This document shows, piece by piece, positions 1-10,918 of a DNA stretch of 64,000 nt. This DNA comes from Blastomyces gilchristii SLH14081 (Eukaryota; Ascomycota; Eurotiomycetes; Onygenales; Ajellomycetaceae). The stretch covers positions 7,943,551 through 8,007,550 of the forward strand of contig NW_003101682.1 in NCBI RefSeq assembly GCF_000003855.2. The letters run 5' to 3'. A program made the position numbers and the translations under genes. The stretch's first letter is position 1. Every line of letters begins with the position of its first letter. A model generated the notes under the pieces. It worked only from the letters and a program-made list of their open reading frames with translations, did not search any database and was not told the DNA's origin.

Positions 1-90
1 CAGACATTGGATGCGCTCTGCGGTGGTGGGGACGACGAGAGTGAGGTCCGGGGAGTCTGAGGGGGGCAGGTAGCAATCGGAGGACCCCAT
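1..90 (-). CDS. LYC1-like lysine N-acetyltransferase, N-terminus only (partial)
   Basis: Only the first 30 codons are in the window; the gene continues leftwards past base 1. The minus-strand ATG is at 90 and the frame is open to the edge. The peptide begins MGSSDCYLPPSDSPDL and then reads LTLVVPTTAER. A Ser/Pro/Asp-rich start followed by a short 'L.L..PT..E' strand is how fungal LYC1-type GNAT proteins begin. Family knowledge: LYC1 acetylates lysine as the first step of lysine breakdown. The assignment is a resemblance over 30 residues and could be wrong; that a gene starts here is more secure than its name. Confidence 0.5.
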   Translation of the reverse strand, partial: MGSSDCYLPPSDSPDLTLVVPTTAERIQCL

Positions 91-1772
91 GACTTGGGGT
101 TCTGTTTGAGCTATTGGTTTCTCTTATTTCTTCCTTTATTTTTGATTAAAGACGAGCCGCGCTCTGTGAGTGGGGTATATTGTTGTGTTGATATAAGTTT
201 ATATGTATAGCAAATTTCATCAGTCCTAGGATCTCGACGAGCTGGATGAAGGGGCGTTGTAGAAATACAAAGCTACCCAGGCAGGTTTTATATCTTCGAC
301 AGGGATTCAAAAGAAGCAAGGGAGCGCCGTCTCTGATTCGTGCAAATGGCCGAATAGAAGACCTGGTGATGCATGCACAAGTGCGCCGCCGTTCCTACCT
401 AGGTAGGCAGTCGTCTCCCTGTCAAGGGACAGAATAAGGAACGCCCACAAAGCGGGTCTCCAGTCGTCGGCTATTTTCGGTCCCTCTAAAAGGACACACA
501 CTAGCTAGACATTGATGACATATTACTAATCAACAGTGATATCTGTCCAGCGCAGCTCTCTCAGGAACAGCTCTCTGTAGGGGCAAAACTGAGTTCAGGC
601 TGGGGCTAGTGGTTAAGACTGGGCTGGTAAACGCTATGCGCTTGTATAGTATGAAAAACCACCACTATTTTGAATATTTTGAATGTAACATAGGTGTGAC
701 TTGTTAGTGGACTGTGTTTTAAAGGAGTGTAATCGGGCCGAAAGTTCTTCCGCCAAGAGTTGGGGTCTGGTTCCCCCGCTTAATCGGTGCCTGGTTCCGA
801 TGGAAAGCGACGTCATCCGGGGACGGACCCAGGGTTAAGCCTTCCCGATTCGGGTTTCGGCCAGGAATCATCAGGCCCGGGGAAGCTGCTTAGTCACCCG
901 TCGCGCGTCACTGATGCTGAAAGTCACATGATTATGCTAAGCCTAGATTGGAAGTTTTTGACTCCATGGACGGACAACGACATCGTCGTTCGTTGCTCTT
1001 CATGGTGGGACAACAGCGCCCCAAGCACAAGTTGAAATGGGAATCAACATGGTCTGGCTGTGAAGTTGGTGTCTGTAGTTGTCCCCGCCACGCGGATAGG
1101 ATTTCCAACATTCTCTATGCATCTCTGACTAACAAAGGGAAATCCAAGATTCGAGGTTCGAGGTGCCAGGCTGAGTCTCAAGGACGTGAAAAGCATGAAT
1201 GAATGATTTGCATCTGGATCTTCTTACCGCGAACCTCCTCGCCTCCACCACTCCACCAGCTAGTTCTTGACACTTCGCAGGTAGAGGGACTCAGCTCCAG
1301 CATCTATATTTGCAGCTCTGGAGGCTGCTTCACTTCATTAACTAGGGCTTCTGTTCTTCTTAGACCCTACCCCTAGTCTTGTTCATCGCCTTAAGTGCAA
1401 GCTTCAATCCCCTAATCTTCAAGGAGCATAAGCTCTTCGATCTATCTCAGGAGCTGACTACTGTTTCATCCTACCCTGTCAGGCTTGGTAAATGAGGGCA
1501 GCGGGTGTCGATGATATCAGATACATTTTCTCCCATTCTGGATATCCAGCTGCCAAGTTGTGTGCACCTTTGTTTACAAGTACAGAGGCCTTTTTCCATT
1601 TGTATCATTGGAATCTCTTGGTATGTGGATTCACTTTCCTATATTTCTTTTCTCTTTATTTCTTTTATTTATTTATTATTGTATTTTTTGTCGTCCCTGC
1701 TCTGAGAGAAAATTTTTAGTTAACAACCACCAACCTTTTATTTCGGAGATCACAGCGCCTAAGCTATGAGCC
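91..1772. other. intergenic, divergent promoter region
   Basis: This is 1.7 kb between the divergent starts of the acetyltransferase and the RBR ligase. Short ORFs occur on both strands but none has recognisable protein features or plausible splice partners. A CCTACCTAGGTAGG palindromic stretch lies near 397. The 200 bases before 1773 are T-rich, as in many fungal core promoters and leaders. Confidence 0.5.
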
Positions 1773-4117
1773 ATGAAACGAAAGCTCACTGAGATTATAG
1801 ACCTCACGGGTGATGATGAAAATGGCGCCATCAAGGTGCCAAGGTCAAGTGGTGCTTCCCGCCTGGGTCAACCACGAGCCCGATCAACCTCTCCACAAAA
1901 CAGAAATGACCAGATGTATGCTCGAGTCGCGACCATTTTCCCGAGTATCAGCTTCAAGTATGTTGGACAGCTTTACAAGCGTCTCGCGTTTGTCAACCCA
2001 GGCGTTGAGGTGGAGGAAGCTTTGGTCCACCTTATCATGGATTTGGGTCCATACCCCAAAGAAGAAGAAGAAGAAGTAGTAGCAAAACTCGAAAAGCTCC
2101 CACAAAATATTCCGCGAAAGTCTCAGCAATCAACTAGTTCCAAGAGAGCCTGGGGCAGAGACGATGGGGTCATTCGGGGCAAGTCTTACTACCGAGATAG
2201 GTAGGCCAAATTCCATTCCTGGTATAGTCTCACTGGCGGCTCTTTGTTTATATCCCTGGAAACTTCGGGATTAACCTAGAGCATCTATAAATCACAGGGT
2301 AGTTTCATTTTACAAACACTTTTCACTCTAATTTGGCTTTATTTCGTGTTACTATTATTTTTATTATTATTATAAATAGCTAACATCTGTCAGTCAATAT
2401 CTGTTAGAACAAAATTTCCCTAAAATTCGTCCAGAGTACATACGCTTTGTACTACAGTCTCAGAAATCGTTGTTCGCTGCTTATGCAAGCCTAGACGAAT
2501 CCGAAAACACACCCAATATGACGAATCCTCTTCCTTTACATCGACAACGCAGCAATCAGGGCCCCGTCGAACTGGTACGGCAGCCAGATATTCCGATGAA
2601 TTCTGATATATTGCGTGAACTCCAGGATGCTTTAGAAGAGCGACGGAAAAGGGAAGGTATGGGACATTTCAAATCCAGACAACCAAACCCTGATCTCGTG
2701 CCCACTAGCTAACCCCATTTTAGAGTCACGTCAACGGGAAAAAGAGTTGGCTAAATTGGATGCCGAAAAAGAAGCGACATGCATTGCGCAGGGTAATGTC
2801 ATGGAATGCAAATGTTGTTATACCGATGTCCCCATAATTCATATGATACCTTGTGCAGGGGAAAATATCCACTTCTTCTGCAAGGAATGTGTCAGATCCA
2901 CTGCAAAATCCCAAATTGGTGTCATGAAATATGAAGTGAATTGCATGGACATAAGCGGCTGTGGTGCCGGCTTCGACAAACAGATTCTAGCCAAGGTTTT
3001 AGGTGACCCACTGATGAAGAAATTAGAACAGCTTCAGCAGCGCGACGAGATTGCAAGAGCAGAGCTTGAGGGACTACATGATTGTCCCTTTTGTGACTTC
3101 AAAGCTATATGCCCACCGATTGAAATGGGTGATTGCCAATTCTATTGCCAGAACCCAGCCTGCAGAAAAGTGAGCTGTCGTCGTTGCGGCCTAGCAGCTC
3201 ACAGCCCACAAACCTGCGAGCAGGCCAATGACAAGAAAACACCCGCAAGACAGAAAATTGAGGAGGCGATGAGTGAAGCACTTATCAGGACCTGCCCTAA
3301 TCCAAAGTGCAAGGTTAAAATAATCAAGGAAGATGGCTGCAACAAAATGACGTGCGTGAAGTGCCGCTCGGTAATGTGCTACGTCTGCAAGAAGGCCATC
3401 ACAACGGAGGGGTACAGGCATTTTAACAAACGTCCAAATAGTTGTCCCCTCCATGACGGCAGGTCCAATAGTCGCCATTTCGAGGAGGTTTCAAGTGCGC
3501 ACAAGAAAGCGATAGATGAGGTCATGAAGGCCAATCCGCAGTTGAATATCGAGGAATTAGCGGTCGAGGCCCCCAAGAACGAACATCACAAGTCGGTGGA
3601 TCATCGCAGGTATCTACAACATCTACGGAATCAGCAACAGCATTACAACGATCTGCTCAGAAGGAGGCAGAATCCAGGCGCGCCAGCAAATCCAGCCCAA
3701 CCTGGTGCTGCTGGCCCTGCGCATGTTCCCATGCATGCCGCAGTCAATCACAACCATCCATTAGCTGTGGCCTACCCCCAAGCAATTCCGGTCCCAAACG
3801 GAGCCAACCAGTTTCTTCATTTTAGAGGAGATATGGAACAGATGAACACAGTAGAACAGCCGCCCCATCCAACCCATCAGCCGATTGTCCGGCAAGATCC
3901 TCAGCAACCTCACATCTGGAATCACGGGTGGGATTTTCATTTTATCCCGCCAGCTGCGGCTCCAGTTCCAGTTCCATTTCCGCACGTTCCTAGCGTTCAT
4001 CCACAGCAATATAATCATGGTCACCATCAACATTACCACTATCAATATGATCATCTTGGCCATCCAGTGCAAGGAACACCGATGCCGCAGCAACGAGTCT
4101 CCGCCGCCCGGAAGGAT

Positions 4118-4152
<35 letters not shown>

Positions 4153-4681
4153 TGGGAATCAAAATCAGAATCTGAGGCTAAATCAACCCCGAGATATCAA
4201 TCAAGCTCAACAACATTCACCACCTCAGCCCCAGCTCAAAAATCCTCAAGGTCCACCTAAATTCCGAATACACTCCAATCTTCGCTTTCCTCTGTCCGCG
4301 CCCCCGCCGGCACCCCCGCCTGTGATGTCCACGCTTCCCAACTCATTCGGACCGATCCCATCCCTTAATCCACATCCACAGTGGAATCAGCAACTGAACA
4401 AGCCCCTTGTTATGCGCGGCGTTCCGGACAAGACTCAATCTCATAATCAAACAGTGTTGACCCAGCCATCTCCACTACCCACCCAACCTACACACATGCA
4501 GGCAAGACCGGCTGTTCCAGGCCAGCGTATTGCCTCCAATAATAACATCAACATCAACCACACTAATAACAACAATAACAACAATAACAACAATAATGAT
4601 CCTCATCACATTAATAGACCGATCTTCCGCTACCCGGTTGACGTACCTGATCGCGGCCTGGGGGAGTTTCCGTACAATTAA
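1773..4681 (+). CDS. RBR-type E3 ubiquitin ligase, RNF216/TRIAD3-like
   Basis: Three exons, 1773..2200, 2394..2656 and 2724..4681, give 882 aa; both introns keep the frame. RING1 begins at about Cys259 (CKCCYTDVP), followed by an in-between-RING domain (CPFCDF ... CRRCGLAAHSPQTCE) and RING2 starting at Cys421 (TCPNPKCKV). Cys436 in EDGCNKMTC sits where RBR ligases carry the cysteine that accepts ubiquitin from the E2. Spacing and the CxxC-YxxCKxxI end match the animal RNF216 family better than Parkin or HHARI. The last 320 residues are low complexity: Pro-, Gln- and His-rich, with an (NQ)n run and a poly-Asn run. The N-terminus (KRKLTEIIDLTGDDE) resembles a SUMO-interacting hydrophobic-acidic motif (IIDLTGDDE); that is inference. 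Substrate unknown. Confidence 0.85.
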
Positions 4682-7461
4682 ACCCTCGTTCACTGGCTAG
4701 TTCTATGCGTTGGATATATGATAGGTCAGGGGATGAAAACCGACCTTTTCTTTTGATTTAATACTCATCTGCCACAGTTCACGTATTTTTCGCGTTTCCT
4801 CTCCATTTCCTCTACTTCTTTCTTGCATTCAGATCTAAACTCCAAGTTCATATGTTCAATAAGCAAGGCGTTTGTTTGCAATGTGTGTTGTCAGCATGTC
4901 TTAGGGGCATTGGGTGATTCGTTTGTTTTGTTATTTTAGAAGTGTATACTTTTTTATCTTCTCATTTTTGCGCCCTACTTTTCTTCTCTATTATTTCGTT
5001 ATATTTGGGTCGGATCTTGGGTTGGATTTCGGGTTCTGAAAACGATTTTAACCCCCCCGCTTTCAACTATACCCCTTCTTCTTTCCTCCATTTCTTTTTT
5101 CTTTTCTTCTTTGTCTTTTCTTTCTGTATTTTGCCTTTCCTTCTTTTCTAATTCTTTTCTGGATTGTCAGCCACGCCATCATTTGGACTTGCTTGTTCTG
5201 CATGCTTCAATGGCGGGAATAGATATCCGTATTAGATATCCTGTATCATCCTCAATTGCTACCCTTTTATTTTATTACTTTATTCCAATATTATTTCTTC
5301 TGCCGTCCCCGCCCCTTCCTGTCCATCTCCTTCATCCCACTCCCCCGATTTCTGTTCCATAAAAATATCCCTCTCCCATCGAAATGCCCTACTCTGGCCC
5401 AACCGCACCTGGAGACGGGACGACTCTACAGCTACAACTTGTCCATTTATTTCCGGTGAATTAAGTTATACTGAAACCTGAATAAAACGTTTAACAATTG
5501 AGATCATTAATTTCTATAATGCAAGACATCTCAATTCCGAAAAGTCAGAAAGCCCATTCAAAATATTTCTCTCTTCTCCCGGCCGCGCTGCCAGCCCGGA
5601 TTCTTCTTGAACTTACGGTTTCGTCCTGCCATCTTTCCTCCATTTCTTGTACTAGCTTCATCTCAAGCTTAAAAGAAAAATAATTGTAAAACGTAGGTAA
5701 AAAGGGTAAAATGTTTTGATAATGTTGCTGATAGCTCTGTTGTGCAGAGGATGTTCAGAAAAATATAACCGAGACTCCCCCCCTCCCTCCCTCCACCTTA
5801 TCCAGAAATACCTCATAAGCAAGTATATGAAAGAGAAGGACGATGGCAACGCTCATAAAAGAAATGTGATCAAAAGAAACATGATTGAAATATCTGATAT
5901 TCTTGTTCCCTCTCGCTCTCAACTTCTTCATTGCATATCATCGTTTCATTCAACCCCTCCGCTCCCCCCCTTTTTTTTTGGAAGAAGAAGAAAGAAAAAA
6001 GAAGAAAAAAAAAGGAAAAAGAAAAAAGGGGTTCATCATATCAATGGAAACTGCAACAACCGCCCATGTCAGCCTGAGCTATCTATCTATCTGAAAAGAA
6101 AAGAACAAGGATAAATGGAAATGATAAAAACAAAAACAAAAACCATCAGCAGTAGACAATCAATCAATGTTCCTGAAACCACAGTTGCAGTGCTTGGAGG
6201 GATAAAAGGAGGAGAAGGGGGGAAAGGAGAAGGGAAGAGAGATGAAGGAATACCTCTCATTTTCTCATACTGTTTACTCAAATTTTATTCCTTCATCTCT
6301 CTTCCCTTCTCCCCCCCATCCCCCCCTTTTACCCCTCCAAGCACTGCAACTGTGTTTTCAGGAACATTGATTGATTGTCTGTCACTGACAGTTTTTGTTT
6401 TTGTTTTTGTCATTTCCATTCATCCTTGTTCTTTTCTTTTCAGATAGATAGATAGCTCGGGCTGACACGGGTGATTGTTGCAGTTTCCATTGATATGATG
6501 AACCCCTTTTTTCCTTTTTTTTTTTTTCTTCTTCCTTGGATTTTTGGATTTTTCTTCTCCTGACGATTTCGAGGGGGGGCGTTTACGTGACACTTGACAC
6601 TTGATAGGACATATGACCTGTAGGAGGGGGGAAATGGATGAAAAATGAAAATGGATTTGAATTTGAAAAGAGGAAGAGAAAGGGAGAAAACAACATTAAT
6701 GAAAAAGAAAAAGAGAAGAAGACATAAGACTCAGATGTAGAAACAGAAACATAATATGGTGAAATGAAATGAACAAGGGAGAAGGAAAATTGAAGGAAAG
6801 TGACCCAACAAAGAAAAGGGTTCAGTATCAATTTGGCCACGAGGACATCTGTTCAGGTGAACAAATGTAAATGAGGGAAAAAGAAACAGGAAAAGAAAAG
6901 AAAAGCTGGCTGAGAATGGAGGAAAGAAAGCAGGTTAAGCTAAAATGAGAATAGGGAATGAAATTGATAAGGAAGGAGAGTCGTGCCAGTTGCAGTTTTC
7001 AAATAAGGTAACGGGACATAATAAGTAAGATATGTTGTGAGGCCGTCATATACGAAAGGAAAGCGAAAATGTAAACGTAATGAATGATGTGAAAAGGAGG
7101 GAAAGGGGAAGAAAGAATATATTAGCTACGGCGAGGAGGTGCAGGGGAAAATATGAGATGGATGAATGACAGTGAGAATGTAAGGAACGTGAATGCAACG
7201 AACGGTTAACTTAGACGACTCGGAATCAAAGGAAACCGCTGAGCAAAAGAAAACAGAACAAAACAATATCAAAATCCATCAACAGCAAAGTGATTTTTTG
7301 TCACTTTTTTTCAATTCTATAAAAAAATAATTGTGTCAAATTGAGAAACGGAGAAAGGTCTCCATTCCATTTCCTATCAGCCTCCAAATCAGAAAATAAA
7401 ATAAAATTGACCTCCCTTTAATGTTAATGTCAATTTCAAATTCCAATTACCAATTCCAGGT
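4682..7461. other. convergent intergenic region with long palindrome
   Basis: This is 2.8 kb between the 3' ends of the RBR ligase and REV7. It is T/C-rich on the left and A/G-rich on the right. The centre holds a foldback structure annotated separately. ORFs here fall in low-complexity sequence or in the palindrome arms and look non-coding. Confidence 0.6.
5980..6535. repeat. long inverted repeat (palindrome), arms about 250-270 bp, loop 33 bp
   Basis: The left arm is 5980-6252 and the right arm 6286-6535; the reverse complement of the right arm re-creates the left. Landmarks: GGGGTTCATCATATCAATGG at 6027 mirrors the sequence ending near 6508; GCTATCTATCTATCTGAAAAG mirrors 6436-6456; TGTTCCTGAAA mirrors near 6358-6368; AGAGATGAAGGAATA at 6238 mirrors 6286-6300. 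The core arms differ at only about 20 places over roughly 225 bp by my hand alignment, nearly all transitions, plus length changes in A and G runs. The loop is 6253-6285. It resembles a foldback or MITE-like element; no flanking target duplication is evident. Confidence 0.85.
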
Positions 7462-8604
7462 TCATGGTGGATGTTCCGCCCGAATCCGATCCAGCTCTTC
7501 AAACTTCCCCTTCGCCTCCTCAACCCACACTTCCAACTTCATCTCTCCAGCATCCACCGTCCGGACGGGCACCGTTTTCGCCCGGCCGCGCGAGCCGCGC
7601 CTGCTGCCATTCATCTCACCGCCTCTATTCCGGGCCGTAGTACTGCTGTTGTCGAAGGAGTTGTCATTGTCATTGCCGTTACCAGTGCCGGTGGGATTCA
7701 GGTGGCGGGTTGTATTATTATTACTATTAGGCTTAGTGTTGTTCAGGTCAACTTTTCTATCGGGCTCAGCGGCGATCCAGAGTTGTTCCTCTTTGGTGAC
7801 GCCGGCGGGGCTGTCAGCGTTGTTGCGCAGGACGATGTGGAGGGTGGGCGTGTATTCTTCATCGCGGGGGAGAGGAGTTAAGCGAGCACAGGCAGAGGCG
7901 AGTCTGGCTAGGACGGCGCGGAATTGGGCTTCGAGGTCGATGGGGGCGGGGCGGGGATGAGTTTGGGGCTTTGTAGTTGATGGTAGTTGTTGTTCTTGTT
8001 GATCAGCAGACGAGGAGTTCTCGAATGGAGTGTGGATGTCACTAGCCGGCACCTCTGGTATCTGGGTCATGTCGAAGGTATATCTCTCGAGAGGGCGGTT
8101 GGTGCTGGCGGAGAGAATGACGACGGAGACAGCAGCGACGGAGCATTTTAGTAGTTGGGCCTCGACGGCAGCACAGGCATCAGTTACCCAGGTGCAGACT
8201 TTGGGGTGCCTTGACTGTCTGACGGGGTGGTTGAAGTGGCGGACGGGGAGGAAGGTTGGCTGGGGATAGATGGCGCGCAGATATAGGATCTGGTGGATGC
8301 TGACAGCCAGGAACGAGGCCACCGAGGAGGCCAGAGCAGCATAGGTATCTGGAAGCGAAGATGTACGGTGATTGTGGGTGTGATTGTTATTGTTGTTATT
8401 GTTGCTGTTCGTCGTCGTCGTCGTAGTGGTGGTGGAGGTGGTAGTAGTGATGGTGGTGGTAGTGCTCCCGGCGCAGTTATTATTGTTAGGGGATGGTGCA
8501 GGGGCAACAGTCGCGGCGGGTTGGGCGCTGAGGGGGAGGCCGGAGGGGGTAGGGGACAGCCGCAGGTTGCAGCCACTGGCAACGCCCTTGTTGGACTGGG
8601 CCAT
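7462..8604 (-). CDS. rev7: REV7/MAD2B-like HORMA-domain protein
   Basis: A single exon of 380 aa. The HORMA core starts near residue 86 with ALASSVASFLAVSIHQILYL, continues through RAIYPQPTFLPVRHFNHPV and RHPKVCTWVTDAC, and ends its first half in RPLERYTFDM; these are the strongest conserved blocks of Rev7/MAD2L2. Family role: Rev7 bridges Rev1 and Rev3 in translesion polymerase zeta and joins other HORMA-dependent repair assemblies in the nucleus. An 80-residue N-terminal extension of Thr and Asn runs and a second Asn/Asp-rich insert (about residues 290-330) are additions to the compact family core. A conserved C-terminal strand, MKLEVWVEEAKGKFEEL, follows the insert, so the protein looks complete. 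It is convergent with the RBR ligase. Confidence 0.88.
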   Translation of the reverse strand: MAQSNKGVASGCNLRLSPTPSGLPLSAQPAATVAPAPSPNNNNCAGSTTTTITTTTSTTTTTTTTNSNNNNNNNHTHNHRTSSLPDTYAALASSVASFLAVSIHQILYLRAIYPQPTFLPVRHFNHPVRQSRHPKVCTWVTDACAAVEAQLLKCSVAAVSVVILSASTNRPLERYTFDMTQIPEVPASDIHTPFENSSSADQQEQQLPSTTKPQTHPRPAPIDLEAQFRAVLARLASACARLTPLPRDEEYTPTLHIVLRNNADSPAGVTKEEQLWIAAEPDRKVDLNNTKPNSNNNTTRHLNPTGTGNGNDNDNSFDNSSTTARNRGGEMNGSRRGSRGRAKTVPVRTVDAGEMKLEVWVEEAKGKFEELDRIRAEHPP

Positions 8605-8670
8605 GGCGTCAGAAAAGAAGGGGGTTGTGTTGGTAATAAATAGCTGTAGGGATATTTATTTATCTGCTGA

Positions 8671-8722
8671 TGTATGGATGGATGTATGTATGTATGTATG
8701 TATGTATGTATGTATGTATGTC
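8671..8722. repeat. (TATG)n microsatellite
   Basis: About ten near-perfect tetranucleotide units in the presumed 5' leader or promoter of REV7, preceded by imperfect GGATGGATG units. Confidence 0.9.
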
Positions 8723-8960
8723 TGTAGAGATATAGGATGTGGGCATTAACTATTCACGGTGTGGGGTGGCGGTGGTACTGGTAGAGGTCACGACAGCAAC
8801 ACTGGCAACCACAGCGACCACGACAACACGAGCCGGAGTAGCGGTGGTTGTGCAAGAGCAGCGGGATAGTGGATTCGGCCTGTGGTTGAGTCCAAGCATT
8901 GAGCATCTCTCGCGGGCAACGGTCTGTGACTTGGATATAGGGTTCCCGAAAGCAACAGGG

Positions 8961-8990
8961 TGTATGTGTGTGTGTGTGTGTGTGTGTGTT
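8961..8990. repeat. (TG)n microsatellite
   Basis: About a dozen TG units upstream of REV7. Confidence 0.9.
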
Positions 8991-9475
8991 AGATGGTGGT
9001 TGCTGAGGGTGTGGTGTTGAGGGGAGGGAGGGGCTCTGTCTGCCTGGCCAGTTAAATATGGCTGAAACAAAGTCTACCTATCTATGGACAGGAGGACACA
9101 GACACCAAATCAAGGGCGGTAGCTATTTAGCAGGAGGCGAGCAACAGGCAGTATTTAAGCAAGTAGCAGGAATCGGGGCTTTTTTGTACCTGGGGGTGTA
9201 GGCAACGGAGGACAGCTTGGGATCAAGCGAGAGATATAACAAAGAGCGAACAGAGAGCCAATAGCCAAAAAGAAGAAGACGATCCGCGAGAGAAGAAGAG
9301 ACAGAAACTGACGATCCACCAAAAGCACGAGAGAAGTCCGCTAGTTAACTAGCTAAAACACTAATTCACTCACTCACTCACTCTCTCGCAGCCCTGGTGC
9401 AGCAGCAGCAGCAGTGGCAGTGGCAGCAAAAGAAAAACAAAAGGGAAAAGAGAAATATAAGATAGGGGAAATATC

Positions 9476-9490
9476 AAGAAGAAGAAGAAG

Positions 9491-9520
<30 letters not shown>
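9476..9520. repeat. (AAG)n microsatellite
   Basis: A perfect run of about fifteen AAG triplets, purine-only on the + strand, between REV7 and KAP114. Confidence 0.9.
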
Positions 9521-9521
<1 letters not shown>

Positions 9522-10918
9522 TGTTAAGAGTAAGAAAGTTGTAAACGAAAAGACAAGGAACTAAACACTCCAACTGAGTATCAAGTATCAAGTCAAGCAC
9601 CACGGTGTATACAAGTATGGTCAGGTATAGTCAGAAGTGGCTGAGGAGGTAATATTAGTGTGTATGTACATGTACATGTGCATTGTACAGTAACTACATC
9701 ATACCAGTCCATGGCCGCCATTTCTCTCATCTCTATCCTGTGTGGAAGGGAGAAGAAAGAGATACAAAAGAGACGATGGAGATAGGTCGAGGCACAGTTC
9801 TGCGAGTATGTATGGGTAGTTATAGATTTGATATCGCGATAGTTATGGATGGATATCTAGATTGAGTATACAGTATACAGAATCCTGATATTTAAATTAC
9901 AACCCGACTCCTTATTTTTTTGGTTTCTACGCTGTAACTATGTAATATCAAATATATATACATATATATCCACCGCGTCATTCAATCAAACCTGATATCC
10001 GGAATTTCGCTGATGAATATAACTCTCATTCCCAACTCACCTGTTTTCTTCCCAATATTTGTTCTAATGCTTATTTCCGCCAGCCGCTAGAGCTCGAAGC
10101 CTTGGAATCAGCTGCTCAAGTGTTTTATTGTGGCTGTTGCACCTGCATCTGTGGAGTGCCTCTAGCAGGGCTGGTAAAGGCTGACTTGAGTTTATTTACT
10201 CCATGGATCATTTTCTCTCTTTGGTATAATAATGTATGTACTCTGTATGTACTAGTAGACTGACAACGCCGCTTCAATGTTCTTGGAAGACTTAGCGGAG
10301 CATTTCCATGGATCCAATAGCCAGAAACTAGGATTGTTCAATACAAGGTAGGGGTTCATCAATCAGCCATGTTGATAACTAGGCAGCCTGTTTACGTGCT
10401 TGTAGCCTATTTCCTGGTTCAAGATAAGTTCAAGATAGTTAAAGATAGTTAAAAAGAATCGCTGGAATGGTAATACCCGGGGCGTGCCATTGCGGTATTA
10501 CCCCGCTATACGGTAATCTATCCCCTCCCGCGGGTGTGTCCCAGCCGCGTAACGCACGCTGTCGGGTGTATATATCATTGCCTCTCTTAATTATGATATC
10601 ACTTACTGAATTCTTTATCAGATGTCCGGGGAAGAGGAGGTGGGATGACTGACTGGTGGTTGATGGAGCGCTATATGCAGTTTACCAATACGCGGATTCC
10701 GTCAGCGTTGGCAGGAACAAAGACCCAAAAAAACATCCAATCATGCAAACTCATCCAATCCAACCAACAAACAACTCTCTCACTCCTTACACACTCTCAC
10801 ACTCCTACACTCCAAAACCCCTCCAACAACAAGGCCGGATAAGGAACAAAGCCAAACACAATATCAGCATAATAAGCATACCAGCACCTCCAGTATAACC
10901 TGGTGCCCGCATCCAACA

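Larger units (their letters stand above)
8605..10918. other. divergent promoter region of REV7 and KAP114 with microsatellites
   Basis: This is 2.3 kb between divergent genes. It carries TATG, TG and AAG microsatellites (listed separately) and CA/CT-rich leader sequence just before the KAP114 start. A 9-bp inverted repeat GGTAATACC/GGTATTACC lies at 10469-10502. No protein gene is supported. Confidence 0.5.

Noticed and set aside
6115..6447. 110-codon ORF spanning the palindrome
   Set aside because: It runs through both arms and the loop of the inverted repeat, reads as Lys-rich then Phe-rich mirror sequence, and has no family features.
8184..8749. Overlapping Val- and Pro-rich ORFs opposite REV7
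   Set aside because: They are antisense frames of the Thr/Asn triplet repeats in REV7 and its upstream microsatellite.
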